In this document: piece by piece, positions 8,358-18,079 of the stretch | Layout: each line of letters opens with the position of its first letter | Numbering within the stretch: the stretch's first letter is position 1 | From: Prochlorococcus marinus str. MIT 9302 | Lineage (GTDB): Bacteria > Cyanobacteriota > Cyanobacteriia > PCC-6307 > Cyanobiaceae | Assembly: GCF_000759975.1 (NCBI RefSeq) | Contig: NZ_JNAM01000010.1 | Coordinates: 186,001 to 250,000, forward strand | Direction of reading: 5' to 3' | Length of the DNA stretch: 64,000 nt | Notes under the pieces: generated by a model | Seen by the model: only the letters and a program-made list of their open reading frames with translations | Told to the model about the DNA's origin: nothing | The model's database searches: none | Program-made: the position numbers and the translations under genes

Positions 8358-8996
8358 ATGATTACTATAGCTTTACCAAAAGGAGCTCTGTTAGAAGATT
8401 CAATTTCAATTTTTAAAAGGGCAGGGTTAGATTTTTCTGATGCTTTAAATGATAATAATAGATCATTAACATTTGAATCAAATTGCAAACGGGCTAAAGC
8501 TTTATTGGTAAGAAATGGAGATGTTCCTGTTTATGTAAGTTATGGACAGGCTGATTTAGGTATTGTTGGATATGACGTTTTAAGAGAATCTGAATTAAAA
8601 GTCGCAAAGTTACTAGATTTAGGATTTGGGGGTTGTCATATGTCATTGGCGGTTAAGAAAAATAGCAATTATTTAAAACCAACTGATCTGCCTGCCAATT
8701 GTAAAGTAGCAAGTAAATTTACAAAAACAGCAAGATCTTATTTTGATGAATTAAATATACCTGTAGAAATAGTTCATTTAACAGGATCTGTAGAGCTTGG
8801 CCCCATAACAGGTATGGCAGAGGCAATAGTTGATTTGGTGGCAACAGGAAAGACTCTTAAAGAAAATGGTTTAATTAAAATTGATGACCTTTTTTACTCA
8901 ACTGCAAGACTAATTGGAAATCCTTTATCTATGAGGTTAGATGATAATTATCTCAAAGATACGATTTTATCAATAGAATCAACTAATGGTTTATAG
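8358..8996 (+). CDS. hisG: ATP phosphoribosyltransferase, short form
   Basis: The first step of histidine synthesis, joining ATP and PRPP. At 212 residues it is the short (HisGS) form lacking the C-terminal regulatory domain; the family knowledge is that such enzymes need the HisZ partner. Motifs include [12 protein letters not shown] at the N terminus, the [10 protein letters not shown] segment, and the PRPP-binding stretch [31 protein letters not shown] (written here only as a landmark). hisZ is not in this window. An ABC transporter gene follows after 12 bases. Confidence 0.95.
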   Translation: MITIALPKGALLEDSISIFKRAGLDFSDALNDNNRSLTFESNCKRAKALLVRNGDVPVYVSYGQADLGIVGYDVLRESELKVAKLLDLGFGGCHMSLAVKKNSNYLKPTDLPANCKVASKFTKTARSYFDELNIPVEIVHLTGSVELGPITGMAEAIVDLVATGKTLKENGLIKIDDLFYSTARLIGNPLSMRLDDNYLKDTILSIESTNGL

Positions 8997-9008
8997 AAGA
9001 TTAGCTAA

Positions 9009-10805
9009 ATGTTTTTCAATGATTTTAGAAGGATTAAAAAGTTAGGTAAATATTTAACTAAAGATAAAAAATCAATCTATTTAATCTTAATAGTTTTGTT
9101 ACCCGTGTCTTTCTCTGGCGCTATTCAACCACTATTGGTAGGTCAAGCAATTACTATTCTTAAAAAAGAAAGTACTGATGTTTGGCTAAGTAAAACTTTC
9201 TTTGGACAGTCAATAAATGCCATAATCTTAACTTTATTTGTAACTGTTCTTTTTAGGTTGGTTTTGCAAGGATATCAAACATACAATATCCAAGCAGTGG
9301 GTCAACGTTTGACAGCAAGGATAAGAAGAGAACTTTTTGATCATTCAATATCTTTATCTCTTAAGTATCACGATAAGATGCCTGTAGGAAAATTGTTAAC
9401 GAGATTAACAAATGATGTTGATGCTTTAGCCGAGGTTTTTGGGAGTGGGGCAGTTGGTGTTATTGCTGACTTTGTAAGTTTGATAGTAATTTCTTTGACA
9501 ATGCTTTCAATTGATCGAGGACTTGCTATTTTATTACTCTTAACTCAAATACCGGTTTCATATTTTATTATATGGCTTCAAAAACGCTATAGAAAGGCCA
9601 ATTATCAAGTAAGAGAAGAATTATCTCAACTCAACTCTGATTTTCAAGAAAATCTTCAAGGTCTAGAAGTCGTTCAGATGTTCAGAAGAGAGGCTTTCAA
9701 TAGCAAGAAATTTTCAAATACTGGAGTTGCTTATAAGAAAGCAGTAAATGGAACAATATTTTATGACAGTAGCATTTCGGCATTTATAGAGTGGATTTCG
9801 CTTGCTGCAGTTTCCTTGGTTTTAGCAGTTGGAGGTTATCTTGTTACCTCTGGAAATATTGGTTTAGGGACATTAACAACTTTCATTTTATATTCCCAAA
9901 GACTCTTTGAACCCTTAAGACAGCTTGCAGAAAGATTTACTCAGATTCAAGGAGGTCTTACAGCTGTTGAGAGAATAAATGAATTATTGGATGAAGAAAT
10001 TCAGATTAAAGACTCTGTTTCCTCAAAAGATTTTTCAGAAGATGCTCAAAATGTAAATAAGGAATTTAAGGGTAAAATTGAATTCAAGAATGTTAATTTC
10101 TTCTACAATGAAGGAGAGCATATCCTAAAGGACCTATCTTTCTTGATCAATCCAGGAGAGCATGTGGCTTTCGTAGGCCCAACTGGTTCAGGTAAAACGA
10201 CCATAATTAGATTGTTATGTAGATTGTATGAACCTCAATCAGGCAAAATTTTAATTGATGATATTGATATAAAAGATATTCCTATAGCAACCCTTAGAAA
10301 TATGTTGGGAGTAGTTCTACAAGATACTTTTATCTTTAGTGGAAATGTTGCAGATAATTTGAAACTAAATACGAATATAGACAATCTTGAATTAGAAAAT
10401 CTTTGTAATGAATTAGGATTAAATAGTTTATTAAAAAAATTACCAGAAGGTTTGAACACTTTTCTTAGAGAAAGAGGTGGGAATCTCTCTTCTGGAGAAA
10501 GACAACTGCTTTCAGTAGCTCGAGTAGCAATTAGAAATCCTGTTGTTTTGATAATGGATGAAGCAACAGCGTTTATGGATCCATCTACAGAAGCTACTTT
10601 GCAGAAAGATCTTGAAAGGATTCTGACAAAAAGAACAGCATTAGTAATAGCTCATAGACTAGCAACGATTGAAAGTTCTGATAAGATTTTAGTCTTAAAA
10701 GGGGGATCATTAGTTGAAGAGGGAACGCATAATCAATTAAGAATGAAAAAGGGCTTATATTTTCAGCTCTCTGAGCTTCAGCAAAAAGGATTTGCGAATT
10801 TTTAA
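9009..10805 (+). CDS. ABC transporter, fused permease and ATPase (MdlB/MsbA-like)
   Basis: A 598-residue half-transporter of the exporter type. The N-terminal half holds about six membrane helices, beginning near residue 23 with LILIVLLPVSFSGAIQPLL, and the intracellular loop QRLTARIRRELFDHSISL. The C-terminal ATPase (from about residue 355) has Walker A GPTGSGKT, the signature LSSGERQ and Walker B VVLIMDEAT, followed by an H-loop IAHRLATI. The substrate cannot be read from sequence; lipid or peptide export is typical of the family. It starts 12 bases after hisG and its stop overlaps the next ATG. Confidence 0.9.
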   Translation: MFFNDFRRIKKLGKYLTKDKKSIYLILIVLLPVSFSGAIQPLLVGQAITILKKESTDVWLSKTFFGQSINAIILTLFVTVLFRLVLQGYQTYNIQAVGQRLTARIRRELFDHSISLSLKYHDKMPVGKLLTRLTNDVDALAEVFGSGAVGVIADFVSLIVISLTMLSIDRGLAILLLLTQIPVSYFIIWLQKRYRKANYQVREELSQLNSDFQENLQGLEVVQMFRREAFNSKKFSNTGVAYKKAVNGTIFYDSSISAFIEWISLAAVSLVLAVGGYLVTSGNIGLGTLTTFILYSQRLFEPLRQLAERFTQIQGGLTAVERINELLDEEIQIKDSVSSKDFSEDAQNVNKEFKGKIEFKNVNFFYNEGEHILKDLSFLINPGEHVAFVGPTGSGKTTIIRLLCRLYEPQSGKILIDDIDIKDIPIATLRNMLGVVLQDTFIFSGNVADNLKLNTNIDNLELENLCNELGLNSLLKKLPEGLNTFLRERGGNLSSGERQLLSVARVAIRNPVVLIMDEATAFMDPSTEATLQKDLERILTKRTALVIAHRLATIESSDKILVLKGGSLVEEGTHNQLRMKKGLYFQLSELQQKGFANF

Positions 10806-11335
10806 TGATTTTTAGAAACCAAGGTTCATCAATAAAAAAATCGAACAGTATATCTGGAGATAAACTTTTGGATATTTATGGTTTAAATTCTTATGAATTC
10901 ACTCAAAAAAATAAAGAAGAAATTTTTGTATGTAGTAAAAGTAAAGAGTTAGATCTAATAGACCTAGATCAACTTTTGCAAACTGTTGGTTGGAGCAGAC
11001 GACCAATAAGAAGAGTTAAAAGAGCTTTGGATTTTAGTATTTTGGTGGTTGGTTTATGGCGTCATGATGATAAATTTCCTAGGCTAGTAGGCTTTGCAAG
11101 ATGCACTGGCGATGGAATTCTAGAGGCGACAGTGTGGGATGTAGCGATTAATCCTATCTATCAAGGACTTGGATTGGGGAAAGAATTAATGAAATATATC
11201 CTAAAAGAATTAAAAAACATTGGCATTTCAAAAGTTACCCTTTTTGCTGATGCGGAAGTGGTTTCCTTTTACAAAAGACAAGGTTGGATATTAGAACCAA
11301 GAGGCTCTAAATGCGCCTTTTGGTATTCAAATTAA
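10805..11335 (+). CDS. GNAT family N-acetyltransferase
   Basis: A 176-residue protein with the GNAT acetyl-CoA motif in IYQGLGLGKELMKYILKEL and the following FADAEVVSFYKRQGW strand-helix. The first 60 residues are variable. The start codon overlaps the stop of the ABC transporter (TAATG), so translation is likely coupled. The substrate is unknown; proteins of this subtype are widespread in cyanobacteria and some plastid homologues acetylate proteins, but that is not shown here. Confidence 0.88.
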   Translation: MIFRNQGSSIKKSNSISGDKLLDIYGLNSYEFTQKNKEEIFVCSKSKELDLIDLDQLLQTVGWSRRPIRRVKRALDFSILVVGLWRHDDKFPRLVGFARCTGDGILEATVWDVAINPIYQGLGLGKELMKYILKELKNIGISKVTLFADAEVVSFYKRQGWILEPRGSKCAFWYSN

Positions 11336-12019
11336 TTATTTTTTATAATAATCAGAATATATAGATTTTAAAGATTCGCCATTTAACCACCTTCTTCTAA
11401 AGTTCCAATTCTTGATTGTTTGGAGAAAAATATTAGTTCTTTCCCATTTCCTTGGACTCGTAAAAATAGGTAAATTTAATTGCTTTAAATATTTTTTACT
11501 GTTTAATCTCATAAAAAAATCTAAGTCCTCCATTAAAGGAATATTTCTAAAACCATTATTCTTAAGATAAATTGATTTATGAATTATTAAACCTTGGTCT
11601 CCATAAGGTTGTTTAAAATATTTGCTTCTAAAATTAACAAGAATCTCTAGGACTCTGTAAATTATTTTTTTATTACTAATTTTAAATTTAAAATAGTAAA
11701 TAAAATTTTTGTCTCCCTTAAAAACTGATTTTATTTTTGTAAACCAATCATGAGTTAATCTAGTGTCAGCATGTAAAAATATTAGCCATTCTCCTTTTGA
11801 ATTTTTAGCACCAATATCTAACTGTAAACCTCGATTTCTTTCTTGGGATTTATATACTTTTGCTCCATAAATATTTGCTACATCAATAGTTTTATCTTCA
11901 CTACCACAGTCCACAATAAGAATTTCTCCCTCTTCCTGAATAATTGACAAGTCTGAAAGCAACAATGGCAAATTATTGGCTTCATTGATAGTTGGAATGA
12001 TAATTGAAATTTTAGACAA
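11336..12019 (-). CDS. Family 2 glycosyltransferase-like protein (TIGR04283 type)
   Basis: A GT-A fold transferase beginning SKISIIIPTINEANNLPLLL, with ILIVDCGSEDKT and the metal-binding FLHADTRL (HAD in the DxD position). The QPYGDQGLIIHKS and PLMEDLDFFMRL segments fit the rSAM/selenodomain-associated transferase 2 family. No ATG is available near the front. A TTG at 12019 (227 residues) overlaps the upstream stop by 8 bases and starts just before the first strand; a TTG at 12046 is the alternative and would add nine residues. It is paired with a TIGR04282-like gene, as commonly seen. Confidence 0.86.
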   Translation of the reverse strand: MSKISIIIPTINEANNLPLLLSDLSIIQEEGEILIVDCGSEDKTIDVANIYGAKVYKSQERNRGLQLDIGAKNSKGEWLIFLHADTRLTHDWFTKIKSVFKGDKNFIYYFKFKISNKKIIYRVLEILVNFRSKYFKQPYGDQGLIIHKSIYLKNNGFRNIPLMEDLDFFMRLNSKKYLKQLNLPIFTSPRKWERTNIFLQTIKNWNFRRRWLNGESLKSIYSDYYKK

Positions 12020-12659
12020 ATTGATTACTTCTATTTTCAATATCAATTATCGTATCTATATCTATTTTTTTATCTAACAACTTATATTTCAATTTTGTAT
12101 GAGCAAAATTATTAATTGTATTTTGAAGAACATTTTCTTTGCTCCAACTAATATTGATAAAAGGTAAATATTGATGTTTTGATATTATTTCTGCTGATAA
12201 ACCAATCAGCCAATAACCTCCATCATTAGATGGCCCTAGAACAAGATCATTTTGTTTTAGCTGTCTGATAGTATTTAATAAATCTAAATGACATAAATCT
12301 GGTAGGTCAGTTCCAACAAAAATAATATTTTTTATTTTATTTCGAGTACAAAATTTTTTATTGATAATTATTTGTCTTTTCATTTTTTCTCCCAGGCAGC
12401 CTCTACCCTGTAAATTAAACTTTTTAACACCTAATTCTTTACACCATCTTTTACAATTTCCCCCTCCTAAACCAGATATGGCTAAAGAAATATCTATTTG
12501 TTTGATTTTTTGGAGAGATTTGGCTACAGAAATAGTGTGGTTGGTCATCAAACTTTGCACTTTTGCAGAATTAATTTTTCCAATATCTTTTGCTAATCTT
12601 GTTTTGCATCTTCCAAAACCATGCCATTTTGCCATAATAATAAGTAATGCTTTATCCAA
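12012..12659 (-). CDS. CofC-like glycosyl/nucleotidyltransferase (TIGR04282, DUF2064)
   Basis: A 215-residue protein with the nucleotidyltransferase-like opening LLIIMAKWHGFGRCKTRLAK, the FVGTDLPDL motif and LVLGPSNDGGYWLIGLS, all typical of the rSAM/selenodomain-associated transferase 1 family. The TTG at 12659 is the only reasonable start, since the ATG at residue 9 would cut the first beta strand. It overlaps the TIGR04283-like partner. In other bacteria this pair often sits with radical-SAM genes and has been linked to arsenosugar synthesis; no radical-SAM gene is visible here, so the substrate is unknown. Confidence 0.85.
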   Translation of the reverse strand: MDKALLIIMAKWHGFGRCKTRLAKDIGKINSAKVQSLMTNHTISVAKSLQKIKQIDISLAISGLGGGNCKRWCKELGVKKFNLQGRGCLGEKMKRQIIINKKFCTRNKIKNIIFVGTDLPDLCHLDLLNTIRQLKQNDLVLGPSNDGGYWLIGLSAEIISKHQYLPFINISWSKENVLQNTINNFAHTKLKYKLLDKKIDIDTIIDIENRSNQFV

Positions 12660-12801
12660 TACTTCAGCAAGATTTATAATAATTATATGCCTATAAAAAA
12701 AATATAAAATTTATTCTTATAAATTTAGACTATTCTTTGTTAAGTAATTTTAAATTTGTCGTGATCTTGTGATTAGATAATGGCCAATTATTAAATTCCA
12801 A

Positions 12802-12818
12802 CTAGATTAATAATCTAG
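12802..12818. promoter_or_regulatory. Perfect 17-base palindrome upstream of dnaA
   Basis: CTAGATTA-A-TAATCTAG is a perfect inverted repeat with 8-base arms around a single base, ending 11 bases before the dnaA TTG. The position fits an operator or a leader structure overlapping the ribosome binding region. It does not match the classical DnaA-box TTATCCACA. The binding factor is unknown. Confidence 0.45.
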
Positions 12819-12829
12819 AGAATAAAATT

Positions 12830-14224
12830 TTGCAAGCAACTAATCCTATTTGGGCGGAAGTTCAACAATTACTCCAAAAAACTTTAAGTAAACCTTCATT
12901 TGAGACATGGATAAGGCCTGCTAAATTTAATTGCTTTGAGAATGGCTTATTGACCTTAATCGCTCCAAATACATTTTCCAGCGATTGGTTAAGAAAGAAT
13001 TATTGCGAAACTATTGAAAAAGCTGCAAAAGAAATTTGTGGCCATAATGTAAAAGTTGTTTTTAAGTCCGAAACAAATATAAGCAACGATATAACAAATA
13101 AAGAGAACATTAATGAACAGAAGGTTTATCATAAAACTAAATCTTTTTCTAAAAATAGCCAAGATAATTCTTCAAAAAATCGCTCTAAAAATCCTAATGG
13201 TCTAAATTTACGCTACGTCTTTAAAAGATTTGTTGTAGGTCCAAATAGTAGATTGGCCCATGCTGCGGCTTTAGCAGTAGCCGAATCTCCTGGGAGAGAA
13301 TTCAATCCACTATTTATTTGTGGTGGAGTAGGTCTAGGTAAAACTCATTTAATGCAAGCAATAGGTCATTATCGAGTTGAAATAGATCCAGAAGCAAAAG
13401 TCAAATATGTATCTACAGAGACTTTCACTAACGACGTTATAAGTGGAATCAGAAGGGATGGAATGACTGCTATTAGAGATAAATATAGGAATGTAGATCT
13501 GATTTTAATAGACGATATACAGTTCTTAGAAGGTAAAGAGTATACACAGGAAGAATTTTTTCATACTTTTAACGCTCTTCATGAATCAGGAAGTCAAATA
13601 GTTATTGCAAGTGATAGGCCTCCAAATCAATTGTCGGGAATTCAAGAGAGATTAATTTCTAGGTTCTCAATGGGCATGACGGCTGATATTCAACCGCCTG
13701 ACCTTGAGACGAGGACGGCTATCCTTCAAAAAAAGGCAGAACAAGAGAGGATGAGTCTTCCAAGAGATTTAATTCAATTTATAGCAGGAAGATTCACTTC
13801 GAATATTCGAGAATTAGAAGGAGCATTTACTAGAGCTGTTGCATTTGCTTCAATAACAGGCTTGCCAATGACAGTCCAATCAATCGCTCCAATGCTTGAT
13901 CCTACTAGTGTTGGAGTAGTGGTAACTCCAAAACAAGTTATTAACAAAGTGTCCGATTTCTTTAAAGTTTCTATTGATGAATTGATTAGTTCAAGTAGAA
14001 GAAAACCAGTAAGTCAAGCTAGACAAATAGGCATGTATCTTATGAGACATGGAACAGATTTAAGCCTACCAAGAATTGGAGATGAATTTGGGGGGAAAGA
14101 CCATACAACGGTTATGTATGCTATTGAACAAGTTGAAAGGAAATTGTCTACTGATCCTAATATTGCAAGTCAAGTTCAAAAAATAAGAGATTTACTTCAA
14201 ATAGATTCAAGAAAAAATTTATAG
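12830..14224 (+). CDS. dnaA: Chromosomal replication initiator protein DnaA
   Basis: This 464-residue AAA+ initiator binds origin DnaA boxes and opens the duplex. Domain I ([24 protein letters not shown]) runs to about residue 80. A short, variable linker lies at about 85-125. Walker A GGVGLGKT is at 165-172 and Walker B is in [14 protein letters not shown]. Domain IV has the DNA-binding signature [14 protein letters not shown] near residue 425. It starts with TTG at 12830, and no ATG lies upstream. It is not next to dnaN here, consistent with marine picocyanobacteria in which dnaA lies away from dnaN. Confidence 0.97.
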   Translation: MQATNPIWAEVQQLLQKTLSKPSFETWIRPAKFNCFENGLLTLIAPNTFSSDWLRKNYCETIEKAAKEICGHNVKVVFKSETNISNDITNKENINEQKVYHKTKSFSKNSQDNSSKNRSKNPNGLNLRYVFKRFVVGPNSRLAHAAALAVAESPGREFNPLFICGGVGLGKTHLMQAIGHYRVEIDPEAKVKYVSTETFTNDVISGIRRDGMTAIRDKYRNVDLILIDDIQFLEGKEYTQEEFFHTFNALHESGSQIVIASDRPPNQLSGIQERLISRFSMGMTADIQPPDLETRTAILQKKAEQERMSLPRDLIQFIAGRFTSNIRELEGAFTRAVAFASITGLPMTVQSIAPMLDPTSVGVVVTPKQVINKVSDFFKVSIDELISSSRRKPVSQARQIGMYLMRHGTDLSLPRIGDEFGGKDHTTVMYAIEQVERKLSTDPNIASQVQKIRDLLQIDSRKNL

Positions 14225-14232
14225 TTTTACTA

Positions 14233-15462
14233 TTAACTAGAAATGAAATTTATAGGATCTTGATCATATCTATGCCTGAAAGGTATCTTATCGATTTCAT
14301 TGATATCACTGAGTGACTCAATTTTATTTAATGATTGCCTTAATAACCTCGCTGAAATGATTGGCATATCTCTAGGAACTGAGATTCTATTTTTTAAGTA
14401 TTTTAAAGAGATTCCTGAAATTTTTTTAGGAATTAATACTTCACCTGTGATCATATGAGTCAAAGCTGATCTCAATGATTCCTCAAAGGATTCTTTATTG
14501 TATGGGTTTACTTTTAGTAAATTGTCTTTATGCTTTATCACTCTTTTAAGAGCAATTTTTGCGAAATATTTTGAATCATAATTTTTATTTAATTCATAAT
14601 TACCTAGACCCTCTCCAGTATCAATTAGCTTAGAGAAAGTAATCTGTTGTTCATTGCATTCTTTATAACATCCTCCCATTTGTGGGGGTAAATCATGAGA
14701 ATGAGTATGAAAATCTCCTTGAGTGCCTCTATAAGCACTTGTCCCTTCAAAAAGGGTAAGCCAGTTATCTATATGACGGTAATTAGATCTTAAATTAAAC
14801 CCTTTAAAATAAATCAGTGATGCATTCATTCTCTCCATATAGGGAATAAAAATTATATCTCCAACACCTGGCTCTATATCACCCGTATTAGTTGCTGATG
14901 GATCAATATACCCTGATTTTGACCTACTTAAGATTTCATCGAGTTTAGAAATGGATTCTTTAAATCTTTTTTTTCTAAAAGAGTTATCTATAAAATTAAA
15001 GCTTTCTCGGCAGAGCCAATTACACCAGGATCTGAAAATTTCTCTTTCTAATTCTCGAATTTTGATAAGGTGACTAGATGTAATAAAAGATCCAAGTGCT
15101 CCAAATTTATTTTCTAAAAAAGCTATGATATCGTCGCTTTCAGTTATAACTTGCCCTTTAAATTCAATTGCAGGTAATTTCCCCGATCTGACTTTTTCAA
15201 GGAACCAACTTTCTTTTTGACCGTAGCAAAACATATTTATTTTTTTGACTCTGTATGGAATTCTCTTAAACTCAAGCCATAACCATATCTTCTGACAGTA
15301 AGGACACCAAGAATGTCTATCCCTATAGAGGGTAACTAATACATCATTTTCACTATGCCCAAATAATCTTAAATTTGCGTAGGAATTATTTATACCATGA
15401 ACTCTATCAAGATCTTTAACTTCAAATTTATTTAAATCAGCCCATGTCAAAATTCCATTCAT
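14233..15462 (-). CDS. Glutathione S-transferase family protein with CPYC thioredoxin-fold domain
   Basis: A 409-residue protein. Residues about 40-120 form a GST N-terminal thioredoxin fold with the redox-type motif CPYC at 53-56 (WCPYCQKIWLWLEF), followed by KLPAIEFKGQVITESDDIIAFLE, the usual glutathione-binding cis-proline and acidic-serine region. An all-helical GST C domain follows to about residue 260, then a roughly 140-residue extra region not typical of small GSTs. It is divergent from glutathione reductase over 52 bases, which supports a glutathione-linked role. Its stop lies 8 bases from the convergent dnaA stop. Confidence 0.85.
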   Translation of the reverse strand: MNGILTWADLNKFEVKDLDRVHGINNSYANLRLFGHSENDVLVTLYRDRHSWCPYCQKIWLWLEFKRIPYRVKKINMFCYGQKESWFLEKVRSGKLPAIEFKGQVITESDDIIAFLENKFGALGSFITSSHLIKIRELEREIFRSWCNWLCRESFNFIDNSFRKKRFKESISKLDEILSRSKSGYIDPSATNTGDIEPGVGDIIFIPYMERMNASLIYFKGFNLRSNYRHIDNWLTLFEGTSAYRGTQGDFHTHSHDLPPQMGGCYKECNEQQITFSKLIDTGEGLGNYELNKNYDSKYFAKIALKRVIKHKDNLLKVNPYNKESFEESLRSALTHMITGEVLIPKKISGISLKYLKNRISVPRDMPIISARLLRQSLNKIESLSDINEIDKIPFRHRYDQDPINFISS

Positions 15463-15514
15463 TATTTGAATTAAAGCTATAAACTAACGTTATAATAATT
15501 GATTAAAAAAAGTC

Positions 15515-16879
15515 TTGGAATTTGAATTTGATTTAATTGTTGTTGGCGCTGGATCTGGAGGACTCGCGGCGGCTAAACGTGCGGCTAGTTATGGAGCAAA
15601 AGTCGCAATCATAGAAGTAAATCAAATAGGAGGAACTTGTGTGATAAGGGGATGTGTTCCTAAGAAATTGATGGTTTATGCAGCTAAAAGTAAGAAAAAT
15701 ATGGATTCTTCTGAAGGATATGGATTAAAAAATGAAGGTATTAATTTTGAATCAAATATTTTATTGAAGAATGTTAGAGAGGAGGTTTCTAGATTAAGTA
15801 ATTTACATAGAAATTCTTTAAAAAAATTGAATATAACTGTTTTTGAGGGTTTAGGAAGATTTACTACTCAAAATCAATTAGAAATTAGTTGTCCAAAAAC
15901 GAAGAAAATCAAAAATAAAATAAGTTCAAAAAAAATTCTTATTTCAGTTGGAGGTAAACCAAAGAAATTAAATATTCCTGGGGTAGATTTGGCATGGACT
16001 AGTGATGATATTTTTGAATTAGAAAAGTTTCCCAAATCAATATTAATAGTAGGAGGAGGATATATTGCTTGTGAATTTGCTTCTATTTTCAGAAATTTAG
16101 GTACTGAAGTAACTCAATTAATTAGAGGTCAACATTTACTTAATGGTTTTGATGAGGATCTTTCTTCATGCCTAGAGGAATCACCTACTTTTACTGAAAT
16201 CAATATAATCTCCAATACTCAATTAAAGTCTATAAAAAGAGTATATGGAAATCTGGAATCTACCCTAGACTCGGGAGATAAACTGCTTACTAATAATATC
16301 CTTATTGCTACAGGAAGAGAACCAAATCTTTTGCCTTTAAATTTAGATTTTTTAAATCTAAAGATGGATGGCCAATATTTAGATGTTGATGAACTTAATC
16401 AAACAAGCAACGCAAATATTTTTGCAGTTGGCGATATCATAAATAAACCAAACTTAACTCCAGTAGCAATAGAACAAGGGAGAGTTTTTTCAGATAATTT
16501 TTTTAATGACCAAAAAAGAAAAGTAAATTATGAAAATATCCCTAAGGCCGTTTTTACTATTCCAGAAATTTCAACAGTTGGCTTAAGTGAGAAAAGAGCT
16601 AAAGAGATTTACTCTGAAGAAAATATAAAAATTTTCAAATGCAAATTTACCCCTATGTCTAGTACTTTTAAAGAGAATAAATCAAAATGTATGTTGAAGA
16701 TTGTAGTTCATAAGCTAACCGACAAAGTCCTGGGATGTCATATGTTTGGAGAAACATCATCTGAGATTATTCAAATGGTATCAATTTCATTAAATGCAGG
16801 GATAACAAAAAAAGACTTTGATATTACTATGGCTTTACACCCAACTATCTCAGAAGAATTTGTGACTATGTATGGCTAA
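15515..16879 (+). CDS. gor: Glutathione reductase
   Basis: An NADPH-dependent flavoprotein of 454 residues that reduces glutathione disulfide. The FAD-binding GAGSGG is at 11-16 and the redox-active disulfide is C42/C47 in GGTCVIRGCVPKK. An NAD(P)-binding ILIVGGGYIACEFA follows, then the second FAD motif NIFAVGDI, and the C-terminal catalytic pair H442/E447 in HPTISEEF. It starts with TTG at 15515. It overlaps the convergent exchanger gene by 4 bases at the 3' end. Confidence 0.96.
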   Translation: MEFEFDLIVVGAGSGGLAAAKRAASYGAKVAIIEVNQIGGTCVIRGCVPKKLMVYAAKSKKNMDSSEGYGLKNEGINFESNILLKNVREEVSRLSNLHRNSLKKLNITVFEGLGRFTTQNQLEISCPKTKKIKNKISSKKILISVGGKPKKLNIPGVDLAWTSDDIFELEKFPKSILIVGGGYIACEFASIFRNLGTEVTQLIRGQHLLNGFDEDLSSCLEESPTFTEINIISNTQLKSIKRVYGNLESTLDSGDKLLTNNILIATGREPNLLPLNLDFLNLKMDGQYLDVDELNQTSNANIFAVGDIINKPNLTPVAIEQGRVFSDNFFNDQKRKVNYENIPKAVFTIPEISTVGLSEKRAKEIYSEENIKIFKCKFTPMSSTFKENKSKCMLKIVVHKLTDKVLGCHMFGETSSEIIQMVSISLNAGITKKDFDITMALHPTISEEFVTMYG

Positions 16880-17961
16880 AATGATGAATTAGAAAATTTA
16901 AATTTTTCTTGAGCAAATAGAATTACTACAAGGAGTGAAAAGTAAATAAATAAACCTATCCTTAATTCATAGAGATAATTAAATCCATTCAAAAAGAGTA
17001 TTTTATCGAGAATGTAAAAAATATAAAGATTAATCAAAATGAATCCTTCAATTCTAGTGATTTTCCCTTTGCTCCAGAAAATTGGTAAGCATGCAAAGGT
17101 AGTTAAAACCATAAAAGGTAAGTCAACTTTTATAAGACTTTGTTCAATTACTAAACCTTTAAATCCTGAAAAAATACTACAACTTCCAAGTATTAGAAGT
17201 TGATTTAGCAAATTACTTCCTATTACATTGCCAATCGCAAGATCCGTTTTGCCTTTAAATGCTGCAATTATTGAAGTTACTAATTCTGGTAAGGATGTTC
17301 CAGTGGCTACGATAGTTAAACCAATAACAATTTCATTAACACCCAAAAGGGTGGCAAGCGTTTGAGAACCATTTACTAAAATATTTGAACCAAAGCTTAA
17401 AAGAACTATTCCCAATATTAACTTTAGTAAAATATTCATCTTCCCTTTATAGTTATCTTTTAATTCTTCTATCTCTGGTTCAGCATCTTTTGTCTCCTCT
17501 CCTTTCTCATTGATGGTATTGATTTCCCATATTGTATTTAAGATTAAACAAAATATTAGAAATACCCCTGCTTGCAATGTTAATAAGCCTGTTGATGACA
17601 TGGCCCAAACTGCACAAGAAATTGCCATTAAAAGAGGCACATCTCTTTTGACTATTCTGCTTTTTACCTTAAGAGGTGTTATCAATGAGCTTATGCCCAA
17701 AACAACAAGAACATTAAAAATATTGCTTCCAATTACATTGCTAGCCGCAAGTGAATCACTGCCTTTTAAAATTGAACTCAAACTTACCAACAACTCAGGA
17801 GAGCTTGTTCCAAGAGAAACAACTGTCAAACCAATTACTATTTGAGGTATTCCTAAAATTAAAGATAAAAATATGGCTCCTTGAATAAAGAACTCTCCTC
17901 CAGCAAAAAGTAGAACTACGCCTAAAACTATTTCTATTATTGGAAATAAAAAATCACTCAT
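16876..17961 (-). CDS. Calcium/sodium antiporter (CaCA family, YrbG-like)
   Basis: A 361-residue membrane protein with two homologous Na/Ca exchanger repeats. The alpha-1 motif is GLTVVSLGTSSPELLVSLSS with NVIGSNIFN, and the alpha-2 motif is GLTIVATGTSLPELVTSIIA with GNVIGSNLLNQ. About ten membrane helices are visible, split by an acidic loop (residues about 145-170: EKGEETKDAEPEIEELKD). It exchanges cytoplasmic cations, probably Ca2+, against Na+ or H+ across the plasma membrane. It is convergent with gor and overlaps it by 4 bases. Confidence 0.92.
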   Translation of the reverse strand: MSDFLFPIIEIVLGVVLLFAGGEFFIQGAIFLSLILGIPQIVIGLTVVSLGTSSPELLVSLSSILKGSDSLAASNVIGSNIFNVLVVLGISSLITPLKVKSRIVKRDVPLLMAISCAVWAMSSTGLLTLQAGVFLIFCLILNTIWEINTINEKGEETKDAEPEIEELKDNYKGKMNILLKLILGIVLLSFGSNILVNGSQTLATLLGVNEIVIGLTIVATGTSLPELVTSIIAAFKGKTDLAIGNVIGSNLLNQLLILGSCSIFSGFKGLVIEQSLIKVDLPFMVLTTFACLPIFWSKGKITRIEGFILINLYIFYILDKILFLNGFNYLYELRIGLFIYFSLLVVILFAQEKFKFSNSSF

Positions 17962-18079
17962 ATTTAGGCTTTTATTTAGATAATAAAAATTTTCATAATT
18001 GGTTAATAACTATCCTCGAATATCTATAATTTATTGTCAATTTTAATTTGCTGTTAAAATTGATTAAATAGAAAAAATT

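Noticed and set aside
12830-14224. dnaA as a marker of the replication origin in this window
   Set aside because: No dnaN, no cluster of DnaA boxes and no long AT-rich unwinding region are visible next to it; in marine picocyanobacteria dnaA is commonly away from dnaN and the origin.
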